In this document: positions 1 to 8,900 of the stretch, one piece after another
Layout: every line of letters starts with the position of its first letter
How positions within the stretch are numbered: position 1 is the first letter of the stretch
Source: Methylohalomonas lacus
GTDB lineage: Bacteria; Pseudomonadota; Gammaproteobacteria; Methylohalomonadales; Methylohalomonadaceae
Reading direction: 5' to 3'
DNA: 35,968 bases
Assembly: GCF_024808875.1 (NCBI RefSeq)
Contig: NZ_JANUCT010000024.1
Location: forward strand, 1-35,968
Position numbers and translations under genes: made by a program
Notes under the pieces: model-generated
Told to the model about the DNA's origin: nothing
Databases searched by the model: none
What the model saw: the letters and a program-made list of their open reading frames with translations, nothing else

Positions 1-250
1 ACCCGTGGCTATCGGACACCGAATGAAATATTACTGGGGCAATCAACTGAACTGTTGACTGCATAACTTGATTGCACTTATTGATAGAATCCAAGGTTCA
101 GTCTGGAACAGTAATTGCAATATTCCCCGTCATTCAAGTCCTGGCAATAAGACCGGGCAGAAACTAATCCCGGCAAATTGGTGTCGTTTTTATTGACAAC
201 CAATAAGTTACAGTAAAGACTTAAATTTCGGCTGAAATAACTGGGGGATC
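1..250. other. non-coding region upstream of the MSHA locus
   Basis: No convincing gene is visible in this stretch on either strand. It is AT-richer than the coding DNA that follows. A TTGACA hexamer lies at 193-198, but no good -10 box sits 16-18 bp downstream of it, so it is not called as a promoter. Whatever gene precedes the MSHA locus lies outside the window. Confidence 0.5.
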
Positions 251-306
251 AGGGTGTCGCCTGCAAGAGACACTCTGGCATAACTATAAAAGCGGACAGG
301 CCTGTC
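251..306 (+). promoter_or_regulatory. candidate promoter/operator of the msh biogenesis genes
   Basis: Three elements crowd the 65 bp before mshI. An inverted repeat, AGGGTGTC-N10-GACACTCT, covers 251-276 with one wobble mismatch. A TATAAA -10-like hexamer lies at 285-290 with no clear -35 partner. A perfect 12-bp palindrome, GACAGGCCTGTC, lies at 295-306, close to the expected transcription start. A weak -35 plus two symmetric elements would suit an activator- or repressor-controlled promoter. That is inference; the symmetric sequences themselves are directly visible. Confidence 0.35.
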
Positions 307-315
307 ATTGGCTTG

Positions 316-1281
316 ATGCTGGGGAATAACTCATTGTTTTCACTTCTTAAAAAGAAGGTTGTCGAGGATGCGTTGGTGGCGGTTTGCCCTGTGGGGAGGG
401 GGATCGCGGTCGCCAGAGTATTGCGCGAAGCTGATTTGCCGCCGGTGCTTGAACACTGCCAGTTCGTGGACGTGACGGCTGAAAAACAGTCGGGATCGCT
501 CGCGCAACTGCGAAAATCGCTGGATCTGGAAGACTACGAGTGTGTCAGCGTCATGGCGCCGGGCAGTTATCATCTGCTGCTGGTCGAGACGCCGGATGTT
601 CAGCCGGCCGAATTGCGTGCCGCCGTGCGCTGGCGCGTCAAGGACTTGATCGATTTCCATGTCGATGACGCGGTGATCGATGTATTCGAGGTGCCGAATC
701 AGAAAACCGCGGGCCGGAATACAATGATGTATGCCGTGGTGGCACGCGCGAGTATCGTCAGGCAGCGTATCGATATGCTGACCGGGGCCGGAATCAATCT
801 GGCCGTGGTTGATATACCCGAACTGGCCTTGCGTAACCTGGCGGCCCTGGTACCCGAGGATGTTGGCGGGGTGGCATCAGTCTACCTCGATGCGCACACC
901 GGCCTGATTACCATAACGCGCCAGGGCGTTCTCTATCTGTCGCGACAGATCGATCTCGGCTACGAGGATCTGGCCGCATCCGGATCTGACAATGAACTGC
1001 TCCAGGAGCAGGCTGATCGTATTGTTATAGAAATCCAGCGTTCGCTGGACTATTACGAGAGTCACTTTTCGCAGCCGAATGTGGCGAACGTGATTATCAT
1101 GCCCAGCCCGGGACCGGCTACTGATCTGAGCTCCTATCTGAATAACCAGCTGGACTTGCAGGTACGCGAACTTGATCTTAACCAGCTGCTGGATCAGCCT
1201 GCCACGCTTGATCGCTCGACCCAGGCGCACTGTCTGCTGGCTGTAGGGGCAGCCCTGCGACAGGAGGGCAAATCGCTGTGA
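316..1281 (+). CDS. mshI: MSHA biogenesis protein MshI (PilM-like)
   Basis: This is the first gene of the MSHA pilus locus, 321 residues from ATG 316; a TTG directly before it at 313 is a less likely start. By position and size it matches MshI, the relative of the actin-like cytoplasmic protein PilM, which couples the cytoplasmic ATPase to the inner-membrane PilN/PilO-type proteins. There is no signal peptide or transmembrane segment, which fits a cytoplasmic location. The stop overlaps the GTG start of the next gene by 4 bp, so the two are probably translationally coupled. Its own ribosome site is weak. Naming rests mainly on gene order (mshI-J-K-L-M-N-E-G-F) and general similarity rather than a catalytic motif. 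Confidence 0.8.
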   Translation: MLGNNSLFSLLKKKVVEDALVAVCPVGRGIAVARVLREADLPPVLEHCQFVDVTAEKQSGSLAQLRKSLDLEDYECVSVMAPGSYHLLLVETPDVQPAELRAAVRWRVKDLIDFHVDDAVIDVFEVPNQKTAGRNTMMYAVVARASIVRQRIDMLTGAGINLAVVDIPELALRNLAALVPEDVGGVASVYLDAHTGLITITRQGVLYLSRQIDLGYEDLAASGSDNELLQEQADRIVIEIQRSLDYYESHFSQPNVANVIIMPSPGPATDLSSYLNNQLDLQVRELDLNQLLDQPATLDRSTQAHCLLAVGAALRQEGKSL

Positions 1282-1889
1282 ATCAGCAAATCAACCTTTA
1301 CCAGCCGATGTTTCGCCGCCAGGAGAAGGTTTTTTCGGCGGTGACCATGGTCCAGATCGTGGGCGTGATACTGCTGGTATTGACTGCTTTTTACGCCTAT
1401 AGCTGGTGGAGTCTGCAGCCCTTCGAACAGGAGCTGGCAAAAGTCAAGCAGGAACAGAACCGGTTGCAGAAAGAATTGGTGCGCCTTGAGGCGCAGGCGC
1501 CCGATCAGTCCAAAAGTCAGCTTCTGGAAGACGAGATTGAGCGTCTGAACCGTGAAGTGGAACAGAAGCAGCGTGTGGCCGAGCTGATCAGTGGCAAAAG
1601 TCTTGGCAATCGCGATGGTTTTGCGCCGTTACTGGAAGGATTGGCACGTCAGCATATGAGCGGTCTGTGGCTGACGCATGTCAGTCTCGAGCATGGTGGC
1701 AAAAGACTGTCACTCAGTGGCAAGGCCATCTCGTCCGAGTTGATCCCGCAGTATATACAGCAGCTTTCCAGGGAAAAGGTTTTCGCCGGCCTGGGTTTCA
1801 ACGTACTGGAAATCAAACGTAGCGACAGCGAACCGGGCGTGGTTGAGTTTGATCTTGCAACCAGGATCAACGAGCAGAGCAAAGGCTGA
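1278..1889 (+). CDS. PilN-like MSHA biogenesis protein (second MshI-type component)
   Basis: A 203-residue bitopic inner-membrane protein. A short cytoplasmic N-terminus carries QINLYQP, the counterpart of the INLLP-type motif by which PilN docks onto PilM. One transmembrane helix follows at about residues 22-44, then a long coiled coil (about 46-100) and a compact periplasmic domain. The start is GTG, supported by a strong AGGAGG at 1262-1267, and it overlaps the mshI stop by 4 bp. The pair therefore looks like a PilM/PilN module, with MshJ as PilO and MshK as PilP. In some annotations this second protein is also called MshI (MshI2). Confidence 0.75.
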   Translation: MNQQINLYQPMFRRQEKVFSAVTMVQIVGVILLVLTAFYAYSWWSLQPFEQELAKVKQEQNRLQKELVRLEAQAPDQSKSQLLEDEIERLNREVEQKQRVAELISGKSLGNRDGFAPLLEGLARQHMSGLWLTHVSLEHGGKRLSLSGKAISSELIPQYIQQLSREKVFAGLGFNVLEIKRSDSEPGVVEFDLATRINEQSKG

Positions 1890-1890
1890 C

Positions 1891-2595
1891 ATGGCAGATA
1901 ACCTCGCAAAACAGAAGTTAAAGACTTACCAGGACAAGGTCGACTCGCTGAGTATTCGTGAACGTGCCATGGTGTTGCTGGCAGTCATAGCTGTATTGGT
2001 TTTTGTCTGGGATACATTTTTCATGGCGCCACTGGATGCGCGCCAGAGCCGGGCCCAGTCGCAGCTTGAAACGGAACGCGCCCGGTTGTCTGCACTGAAC
2101 ATCCAGGTGCGTCAGGCGATTGCCAGACAAGGTGAGGATCCGGATGCGGATAATCGCGAACGACTTGCGGCCCTGCGTGATCAGCTGTCAACGATGGAAG
2201 ACAATATTCAGGATACGGCCACGAGCATGATAGCGCCGGCACGTATGCCCGAAGTACTTCGAAATGTGATTAACAGAACCCGCGGCATCAGTCTGACACA
2301 ACTCAAGGGGCTTGGCGCAACACCGCTACTGGATGATAAAACAACCGATAGTGATACAGGCAATAATGCTGGGGCAGATGCCGATAAAGAAACGGCCAAT
2401 GCCTACAAGCATGGTATGGAACTGGTTCTGGAAGGCGATTACTTGGCTGTGCTTGAGTACGTCAGGCGTTTGCAGGCGCTGGAATGGAACTTCTACTGGG
2501 ATGCATTTGAACTGGATGTTGGCGATTATCCACAAACCGAAACAGTCCTCAGAATCTATACGATCAGTCTGACCGAAGACTGGATACGAGCCTGA
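1891..2595 (+). CDS. mshJ: MSHA biogenesis protein MshJ (PilO/GspM-like)
   Basis: A 234-residue inner-membrane protein starting at ATG 1891, one base after the previous stop. An in-frame start at 1843 would overlap the upstream gene by 47 bp and is rejected. The layout is that of PilO/GspM: a cytoplasmic N-terminus, one transmembrane helix (about 26-44), a coiled coil (about 48-115) and a periplasmic ferredoxin-like region. It is expected to pair with the PilN-like protein in the alignment subcomplex linking the platform to the secretin. A polar, Asp/Thr-rich insert at about residues 150-170 separates the coiled coil from the C-terminal domain. Confidence 0.78.
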   Translation: MADNLAKQKLKTYQDKVDSLSIRERAMVLLAVIAVLVFVWDTFFMAPLDARQSRAQSQLETERARLSALNIQVRQAIARQGEDPDADNRERLAALRDQLSTMEDNIQDTATSMIAPARMPEVLRNVINRTRGISLTQLKGLGATPLLDDKTTDSDTGNNAGADADKETANAYKHGMELVLEGDYLAVLEYVRRLQALEWNFYWDAFELDVGDYPQTETVLRIYTISLTEDWIRA

Positions 2596-2596
2596 T

Positions 2597-2965
2597 ATGC
2601 GCTGGCTACTACTCATATTATTAGTGCCAACATTTGCAGCAGCGGAGTCGCTGCCGGATCCGACACGGCCATTTGGTTATGACACCAGTCCGATCGAGAT
2701 TGTCGAGGAAGATGAGTTGCCACGCGAGCAGGTCAACTGGAGGCTGAGTGGCATCCGTATATCACCTGATGACAGGTCTGCCATTCTCAATGGCAGGTTG
2801 TTGCGCGAAGGCGAGATGGTTGATGGTGCCGAGCTGGTCGAAATCAGACCGGCCTCCGTGTTGATTGATTTTGACAACAAGCGCATACGTGTCGACCTGC
2901 TGACTCTCGATATCAAGCAAGAACGAACATCAAGAAACACCACCACTGGTTCGGACAACAGCTGA
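2597..2965 (+). CDS. mshK: MSHA biogenesis protein MshK (PilP-like)
   Basis: A 122-residue exported protein. Residues 1-16 form a short signal peptide ending in an Ala-rich site (AAA before ES), followed by DPTRP, the motif typical of PilP/MshK/GspC-like periplasmic proteins. The remaining 70 or so residues are a small beta-rich domain. The probable role is to bridge the inner-membrane alignment proteins to the secretin MshL. The start ATG lies one base after the mshJ stop, so the genes are tightly coupled. The length is normal for MshK. Confidence 0.75.
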   Translation: MRWLLLILLVPTFAAAESLPDPTRPFGYDTSPIEIVEEDELPREQVNWRLSGIRISPDDRSAILNGRLLREGEMVDGAELVEIRPASVLIDFDNKRIRVDLLTLDIKQERTSRNTTTGSDNS

Positions 2966-2983
2966 TCACAACGGGTTTAATCA

Positions 2984-4711
2984 ATGAATAGCATTTATCA
3001 TACGAAACCAGCCACAGGCGTCCTGCTTGCATTGCTTCTTGTAATAAGCGGCTGTGCCACGGGGCCTGCCGATCAGAGCATACTGGATCGCAGTCGTGAT
3101 GAGCTGAAAAAGGCCAGTGACAGTCAGTCCGAGGTGGAAGATGTTCCTGAAAGCGTGCGTTCGGCACTGATCCCGGCGGTCGAGCTTGATGCCGCCAAGG
3201 TCCCTGAAATGCAGAAGGACATGCAGCGCTTTGACATATCGGTCAACAATGTGCCGGCCAACCAGTTCTTCATGAGTCTGGTGGACGAGACCCCTTACAA
3301 CATCGTCGTCCACCCGGAAGTGAGCGGTGACATATCGCTGAATCTGAACGATGTCACGATTCCCGAAGTGCTCGAGGCAACGCGTGATGTTTATGGTTTC
3401 GAATTCGTTGAGACCAGCTATGGGTTCCAGGTATTGCCGGGACGTCTGCAGGCACGCATCTACCAGCTCAATCACCTCAACATACAGCGCCGTGGCGGTT
3501 CGCGGACTATCGTCAATTCCGGTTCCGTAACCAGCGGCGGCGGTGGCGGCAGCAGTCTGGATGAAGCCGGCCAGCAGACTGCTGTGGGTGGTGGCTATTC
3601 CGGGCGTTTTGGCGGTAATAACGTCACGCCGGTACTTGGCACCGAAATCAATACCAACCAGCCGGAGACCACCTTCTGGGAGGAGCTGCGTACCTCAGTG
3701 CAGGCCATTATCGGCAGCGGTGAAGGGCGTAACGTGGTGGTGAATCCGCAGTCCGGTGTCGTCGTTGTCCGCGGCCTGCCCACCGAACTGCGCGAAGTCG
3801 AGGCCTATCTCGAGGCGACCCAGCTGGTTGTCCAGCGCCAGGTTATCCTTGAGGCCAAGATTATCGAGGTCACACTGAACGAGCGTTTCCAGACCGGCAT
3901 CAACTGGAGCGGTGTCATTGGTAGTGGCGATAGTACCGCCACGATCAGCACAATAGGTACCGGCACACCTGTCGATGATGTGCTCGGAAGCCTTGATGAT
4001 TTCGGTGGTGCCTTTTCCATGGCGCTTGAGTTGAATAATTTCAGTGCATTCATCGATCTGTTGAGTCAGCAAGGTAACGTGCAGGTTCTGTCAAGCCCGC
4101 GTGTGGCCACGACCAATAACCAGAAGGCCGTGATCAAGGTCGGCTCCGATGAATTCTTCGTCACCGATGTGAGTACGACCGCATTCGGTGGCCTGGGTAC
4201 CACCAATGCCAACCAGAATGTCACCCTGACGCCGTTTTTCTCGGGCATTGCACTCGATGTAACGCCCCAGATCAGTCAGGATGACTGGGTGACCCTGCAC
4301 GTGCACCCCTCGGTCAGCGAGGTCGAGGATCAAATCAAGACGCTGAGTATCGGCGGTGAAACCCAGCAGTTACCCCTGGCCCAGAGTACGGTACGGGAAA
4401 CCGACAGTGTGGTGCGCGCTCGTTCCGGCCAGGTTGTCGTTATCGGCGGCCTGATGCGCGACAGTATCAGTGACGAGCAGCAAGGCGCCCCCGGACTGAG
4501 TGATATCCCGGTTCTCGGCTCCCTGTTCAAGCAGACGCGCAAGCAGTCAACCAAGAGCGAGCTGGTTATACTGTTGCGGCCTGTCGTGATCCAGGGCAAG
4601 GATGCCTGGCGTGAAACGATTGATGAATCCAGTCGTTCGTTGGAAAGCCTGAGTAACACACTGAATAATCAGGAATGGTCCCGGAATCAGTTGCCCGGCA
4701 CGGACCGCTAG
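2984..4711 (+). CDS. mshL: MSHA outer-membrane secretin MshL
   Basis: A 575-residue lipoprotein secretin that forms the outer-membrane pore for the pilus. The lipobox is visible as VISGC, with the acylated Cys at residue 24. An STN/secretin N-terminal region follows at about 70-160, with a Gly/Ser-rich linker at about 172-190 that includes a run of five Gly. The secretin domain (about 320-545) contains VLSSPRVATTNNQKA and the late motif PVLGSLF followed by ELVILLRP. No AMIN domain is present here, unlike PilQ of classical type IV pili; an AMIN-like domain is found in MshN instead. The gene is 18 bp after mshK. Confidence 0.92.
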   Translation: MNSIYHTKPATGVLLALLLVISGCATGPADQSILDRSRDELKKASDSQSEVEDVPESVRSALIPAVELDAAKVPEMQKDMQRFDISVNNVPANQFFMSLVDETPYNIVVHPEVSGDISLNLNDVTIPEVLEATRDVYGFEFVETSYGFQVLPGRLQARIYQLNHLNIQRRGGSRTIVNSGSVTSGGGGGSSLDEAGQQTAVGGGYSGRFGGNNVTPVLGTEINTNQPETTFWEELRTSVQAIIGSGEGRNVVVNPQSGVVVVRGLPTELREVEAYLEATQLVVQRQVILEAKIIEVTLNERFQTGINWSGVIGSGDSTATISTIGTGTPVDDVLGSLDDFGGAFSMALELNNFSAFIDLLSQQGNVQVLSSPRVATTNNQKAVIKVGSDEFFVTDVSTTAFGGLGTTNANQNVTLTPFFSGIALDVTPQISQDDWVTLHVHPSVSEVEDQIKTLSIGGETQQLPLAQSTVRETDSVVRARSGQVVVIGGLMRDSISDEQQGAPGLSDIPVLGSLFKQTRKQSTKSELVILLRPVVIQGKDAWRETIDESSRSLESLSNTLNNQEWSRNQLPGTDR

Positions 4712-4718
4712 AGACATC

Positions 4719-5660
4719 ATGTACCTGGAACACTTCGGATTAAAACAGTTTCCGTTCACGATTACGCCGGACACCGGATTCTTCATGAACCGTGCCGGTT
4801 ACCAGGATGCACTCAATGTGTTGCTGGTGTCGTTGCGCAGCGGCGAAGGATTCGTGAAGGTTACCGGTGAGGTCGGCGTCGGCAAGACCATACTCTGTCG
4901 TAAGCTGCTCAATTCATTGTCGCGCGAAAATTTCGTTACCGCCTACATGCATAATCCGTATCTGCAGCCGGACAGCCTGCTGTTCGCAGTAGCCGATGAG
5001 TTGCGGGTCGGGTACAAGGAAACCGATAGCCAGCATGTATTACTGAAACGTATCACGCGTAGCCTGATCGACTATCATCGTAACGGTAAGGCGGTAGTGC
5101 TCTGCCTGGACGAGGTTCAGGCGATGCCGGTACAGACGCTGGAGGTGCTGAGATTGCTGACCAATCTCGAGACGGAAAAGCGCAAGTTGCTGCAGGTGGT
5201 TCTGTTCGGGCAGCCAGAACTGGATACATTACTGGAACAGCCATCTATTCGACAGCTCAAGCAACGAATAACCTTTTCCTACCGTTTGTTACCGTTGAAC
5301 CGTGTGGCCTTCCGTGCCTACGTCGATCACAGACTTGCTGTGGCCGGCCATGAAGGGACGCCGTTGATCCAGCGTCCGGCCTACGATCTGTTGTACAGAA
5401 CGAGTCAGGGTATCCCGCGACTGATTAACATCATCGGCCACAAGGCACTGCTGGCCGCCTATGGCAACGGCGACAGGCAGGTCAAGCCTGCGCATATCAA
5501 AATGGCAGTAGCTGACACGAGCGAGGCGAGAGCGGCGGGTCGTTGGGACCTGTTCTGGCCCTTTCCGCGCGCAGCCTGCTACCTGGCAGTTGCCAGCATC
5601 GTACTGGTTGCTGCTGTGGTTGTGTTCAACAACGGCTTTTTACCGGGTTATTGGCGATGA
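4719..5660 (+). CDS. mshM: MSHA biogenesis ATPase MshM (ExeA-like AAA+)
   Basis: A 313-residue protein with an ExeA/GspA-type AAA ATPase domain. Walker A is GEVGVGKT at residues 50-57, and Walker B is LCLDE with Asp131-Glu132. A hydrophobic helix at about residues 285-305 suggests anchoring in the inner membrane. ExeA-like proteins help place or insert the secretin through the peptidoglycan, so MshM probably works with MshL and with the AMIN-bearing MshN encoded next. The start is 7 bp after mshL and the stop overlaps the mshN start in an ATGA. Confidence 0.88.
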   Translation: MYLEHFGLKQFPFTITPDTGFFMNRAGYQDALNVLLVSLRSGEGFVKVTGEVGVGKTILCRKLLNSLSRENFVTAYMHNPYLQPDSLLFAVADELRVGYKETDSQHVLLKRITRSLIDYHRNGKAVVLCLDEVQAMPVQTLEVLRLLTNLETEKRKLLQVVLFGQPELDTLLEQPSIRQLKQRITFSYRLLPLNRVAFRAYVDHRLAVAGHEGTPLIQRPAYDLLYRTSQGIPRLINIIGHKALLAAYGNGDRQVKPAHIKMAVADTSEARAAGRWDLFWPFPRAACYLAVASIVLVAAVVVFNNGFLPGYWR

Positions 5661-7126
5661 GTCTGATCAATGACATGCTCAGCAATCTGGAACAGCGCGA
5701 TGACAGCGCCTCTGCCAGTAGCAGTGTCTTTGCAGGTTTGAAATCCGCCGAGTCGGTGTCCGAGCCAGAACCCTCCCGGGCAGGGCGGCTTTTCTTCCTG
5801 TTGTCGATCCCGGCCTTGATCGGTGCCGGCCTGTACTACGTCATGTTCGGTTTGCCCGTTGATTTGCCGGGTCAGCCACAGTCAGCAACGAAGCCTGCCC
5901 CGGAAGTTGCGGCTGTCGAGCCAGCCGCCGCCGAGAAACAGACTGAAGCAGAAACAAGCAGTCCGTCCCTGAAACTGGATGAATCGTTACTGAACAGCCG
6001 TATTGAGCAGACTCTGGCGACCCTGCCGCGGATGGCTGATGCCTCCGACACGACTGTTTTCCCGATACCGGAAGATACGCCGACAGCCATCCAGCTTGAG
6101 GATATTCGTATCGGCAAGCGAAATGATAAGTTGCATATGGAAATGCATTTTTCGGGACGGACAGACTATCGCAGCTATTTTCTGACGCAACCGGACAGGC
6201 TGGTGTTTGATATACAGACTGCCGAACTCGATCAGCCGACGGAGAAACTGTCGTTACCGGGTTACATAGAGAAAGTGCGTCACGGCCGGTATGGAGAACA
6301 ACTGCGTATGGTGTTCGACCTTGAAGCACCGTTAGAGATCGTCGATGAGCAGTGGTTGCACGATGAAGAGGGCTCATTGTTGACGGTCCAGCTGCGCGAG
6401 GAAAACAGCACGGCAGGTGTTGAAAAGGTCGCGTCTGCTGAAACGAACGCAAAAGACAAGCCATCCAAGCCGGCAGAAACGCAGGGCGAGACATCCCCCG
6501 TAGTCAACCCCCGCTCCATCTCGATCAAGTCAGGCGACGAGCGGCGCTCGCAGATTAGTGCCAGCGATTACCAGAAGGCCCTGCAGCACTATAAACGCCA
6601 GGATTACGGTAAGGCCATGAGCCTCCTGGAAAAACACCTGGCCGAAGCACCGAACGATGTCGCTGCACATAAACTCAAGGCGATGATCCTTGTCGCCGAA
6701 CAGAAACCGGAACAGGCGATGCGCGCGCTTGCGGTCACGATCGAACGGCTGCCGGAAGCCAGCGCACTCAAACAGCTTTATGCCCAGCTGCTCATGCAAG
6801 CGGGACAGCCGGAACAAGCCGTTTCCGTCCTGTCGGATGAGCCACCGTCATTGCGCCGGATGCCGGATTATCATGCGTTACTGGCTGCCCTGCTGCAGCA
6901 GCTTGGAGAGCATGACAAATCAGCGGCGCTTTATAAGCGGCTTGTTCAGGTCGAGCCCGAGCGTGGTGTCTGGTGGTTGGGATTGGCCATTTCGCTGGAC
7001 AAGATGCAGCGTAGTGAGGATGCCCTGGCCGCATATCGAAAGGCCCAGGAAAGGAACCTGTCGAATGACCTGCGTCGCTACGTGGCAGCCAGAATCAACG
7101 CACTATCCGGGGCACGCAACTCATGA
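5657..7126 (+). CDS. mshN: MshN: membrane-anchored AMIN-like plus TPR protein
   Basis: A 489-residue protein starting at ATG 5657, inside the ATGA overlap with mshM; an in-frame extension to 5543 lies within mshM and is rejected. In order: a short cytoplasmic segment (1-40), one transmembrane helix (about 44-65), a linker rich in Pro, Ala and Glu, an AMIN-like beta domain (about 145-250), a second linker, and TPR repeats (about 295-488). The AMIN pattern shows in SYFLTQPDRLVFDI, then IEKVRHGRYG and LRMVFDL. AMIN domains bind peptidoglycan in PilQ and AmiC, so this protein could hold the machine at the cell wall; that role is inferred. The TPR part and its place in the locus support MshN. The stop overlaps mshE by 4 bp. 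Confidence 0.85.
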   Translation: MSLINDMLSNLEQRDDSASASSSVFAGLKSAESVSEPEPSRAGRLFFLLSIPALIGAGLYYVMFGLPVDLPGQPQSATKPAPEVAAVEPAAAEKQTEAETSSPSLKLDESLLNSRIEQTLATLPRMADASDTTVFPIPEDTPTAIQLEDIRIGKRNDKLHMEMHFSGRTDYRSYFLTQPDRLVFDIQTAELDQPTEKLSLPGYIEKVRHGRYGEQLRMVFDLEAPLEIVDEQWLHDEEGSLLTVQLREENSTAGVEKVASAETNAKDKPSKPAETQGETSPVVNPRSISIKSGDERRSQISASDYQKALQHYKRQDYGKAMSLLEKHLAEAPNDVAAHKLKAMILVAEQKPEQAMRALAVTIERLPEASALKQLYAQLLMQAGQPEQAVSVLSDEPPSLRRMPDYHALLAALLQQLGEHDKSAALYKRLVQVEPERGVWWLGLAISLDKMQRSEDALAAYRKAQERNLSNDLRRYVAARINALSGARNS

Positions 7127-8880
7127 GCAGTCGTCGCAAGGTCAGGCTCGGGGATCTGCTGGTTGAGCAGAAACTGATATCCGAGGAACAGCTGCAGGCC
7201 GCACTCGCCGATCAGAAGAAAACCGGGCATAAGCTTGGCCGCGCCCTGATCGAGAATGGCTTTGTCGATGAGGAGCAGATCCTGCAGACATTGTCGAGCC
7301 AGCTCTCCATCCCGTACATCGATATTCTGCACTATAAACTTAAGCCGGAAACCGTACGGCTGATCCCGGAAATCCAGGCACGCCGCTTCCGTGCGGTGGC
7401 ACTGGAAGACAATGCCGACGGCGTGCTGGTCGGCATGGCGGATCCGACCAACATTTTCGCCTACGACGAACTGGCACGGTTGCTGAAGCGGCCGATACAC
7501 CTGGCCGTGGTTCGTGAACGGGATTTGCTACGTACGCTTGATTCCGTTTACCGCCGTACCGAAGAGATCAGTGGCTATGCCGAACAGCTCAGTGATGAAC
7601 TCGCCGAGGGCGATGTGGACCTGGCCAGCATGGTATCGAATGCCGATGTTGCCGATGCGCCGGTCGTCAAGCTGCTCAGCTCCCTGTTCGAGGACGCGGT
7701 ACAGATCGGTGCCTCGGATATTCACATCGAACCGGACGAGGAAGTGCTGCGCATACGCCAGCGTGTTGATGGTGCATTGCAGGAGCAAATTGTCGACGAG
7801 GCACGTATTGCACAGGCGCTGGTTCTGCGCCTGAAACTGATCGCAGGACTGGATATCTCCGAGAAGCGCCTGCCCCAGGACGGTCGCTTCAGTATCCGTG
7901 TGAAGGATCGCAACATAGACGTGCGCATGTCGACCATGCCGGTGGCCTACGGTGAGACCGTGGTCATGCGCCTGCTCGACCAGAGCAGCGGTATTCTGAG
8001 CCTGCCGGAGCTGGGCATGCCGCCCGACATCCGCCGGCGTTACGAGCTGCTTGCCGGCCGCCCGCACGGGATGGTCCTGGTAACGGGGCCGACCGGTAGC
8101 GGTAAAACCACGACCCTGTACGCCACGCTGAAGTTGCTTAACCGTACCGACAACAAGATCATTACCGTGGAAGACCCGGTCGAGTATCGCCTGCCGCGAA
8201 CCAACCAGATCCAGGTCAAGACCGAGATCGGTCTGGACTTTGCCCGTGTGCTGCGGTCGGCATTGCGTCACGACCCGGATATCATCCTGGTCGGTGAAAT
8301 ACGTGACGAGGAAACTGCGGAGATTGCCCTGCGCGCGGCGATGACGGGTCACCTGGTGCTATCGACCCTGCATACCAATGATGCCATCAGTACCATCAAC
8401 CGTTTGCTGGATATGGGCATCAAGAGTTACCTGCTGGCTGCGGCCCTGCACGGCATCCTGGCACAGCGTCTGGTTCGCCGGGTGTGCAAGAGTTGTGCGC
8501 GGCCACATACACTGACCGATCATGAACGCATCTGGCTCAAGGCGTACGCGGACGAGCGTGCGCTCAAGGCGCCCTATGTCAAGGGCAATGGCTGTGGTTA
8601 TTGTAATCACACGGGGTACGCCGGGCGTATCGGCGTCTATGAGTTGCTTGATATTGACCGGAACCTGACCGACATACTGGGTTCCGGCGACAGTGCGGCA
8701 TTTTCCCATGCGGCCCGGCGCGCACCGGGGTACGTGCCGCTTCAGCAGGTGGCACTCAATTATGCCAAACAGGGCATGACGACCATGGAAGAAGTCCTGC
8801 GCGTCGCCGTGGATATAGAGGCCATCATGCAGTACGACGGCCAGGATACACAGCCTGATCAACATGTGCTCGAAAGCTGA
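7123..8880 (+). CDS. mshE: MSHA pilus assembly ATPase MshE
   Basis: A 585-residue GspE/PilB-type secretion ATPase that powers pilin polymerisation from the cytoplasmic face. The N-terminus has the two 24-residue MshEN motifs, residues 8-31 (starting RLGDLLVEQK) and 37-60 (starting KLGRALIENG), separated by the characteristic 5 residues; this domain binds c-di-GMP in Vibrio cholerae MshE. Two consensus positions differ: Lys17 in place of Gly, and Lys37 in place of Arg. The motor has Walker A GPTGSGKT (322-329), Walker B VGEIRDEE (390-397) with Glu392, a His box with His410 and His417, and a zinc tetracysteine at C455, C458, C491 and C494. All catalytic elements look intact, so pilus assembly is probably active and c-di-GMP-controlled. 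Confidence 0.95.
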   Translation: MSSRRKVRLGDLLVEQKLISEEQLQAALADQKKTGHKLGRALIENGFVDEEQILQTLSSQLSIPYIDILHYKLKPETVRLIPEIQARRFRAVALEDNADGVLVGMADPTNIFAYDELARLLKRPIHLAVVRERDLLRTLDSVYRRTEEISGYAEQLSDELAEGDVDLASMVSNADVADAPVVKLLSSLFEDAVQIGASDIHIEPDEEVLRIRQRVDGALQEQIVDEARIAQALVLRLKLIAGLDISEKRLPQDGRFSIRVKDRNIDVRMSTMPVAYGETVVMRLLDQSSGILSLPELGMPPDIRRRYELLAGRPHGMVLVTGPTGSGKTTTLYATLKLLNRTDNKIITVEDPVEYRLPRTNQIQVKTEIGLDFARVLRSALRHDPDIILVGEIRDEETAEIALRAAMTGHLVLSTLHTNDAISTINRLLDMGIKSYLLAAALHGILAQRLVRRVCKSCARPHTLTDHERIWLKAYADERALKAPYVKGNGCGYCNHTGYAGRIGVYELLDIDRNLTDILGSGDSAAFSHAARRAPGYVPLQQVALNYAKQGMTTMEEVLRVAVDIEAIMQYDGQDTQPDQHVLES

Positions 8881-8900
8881 GCAGGAATGTCGGTGAGCTG

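Noticed and set aside
214-240. FliA (sigma28)-like promoter TAAA-N15-TGAAATAA
   Set aside because: Only the TAAA and the last four bases of the -10 match; the GCCG part is missing.
1-315. c-di-GMP (GEMM) riboswitch upstream of the pilus genes
   Set aside because: The conserved GEMM core segments are absent; only simple inverted repeats are present.
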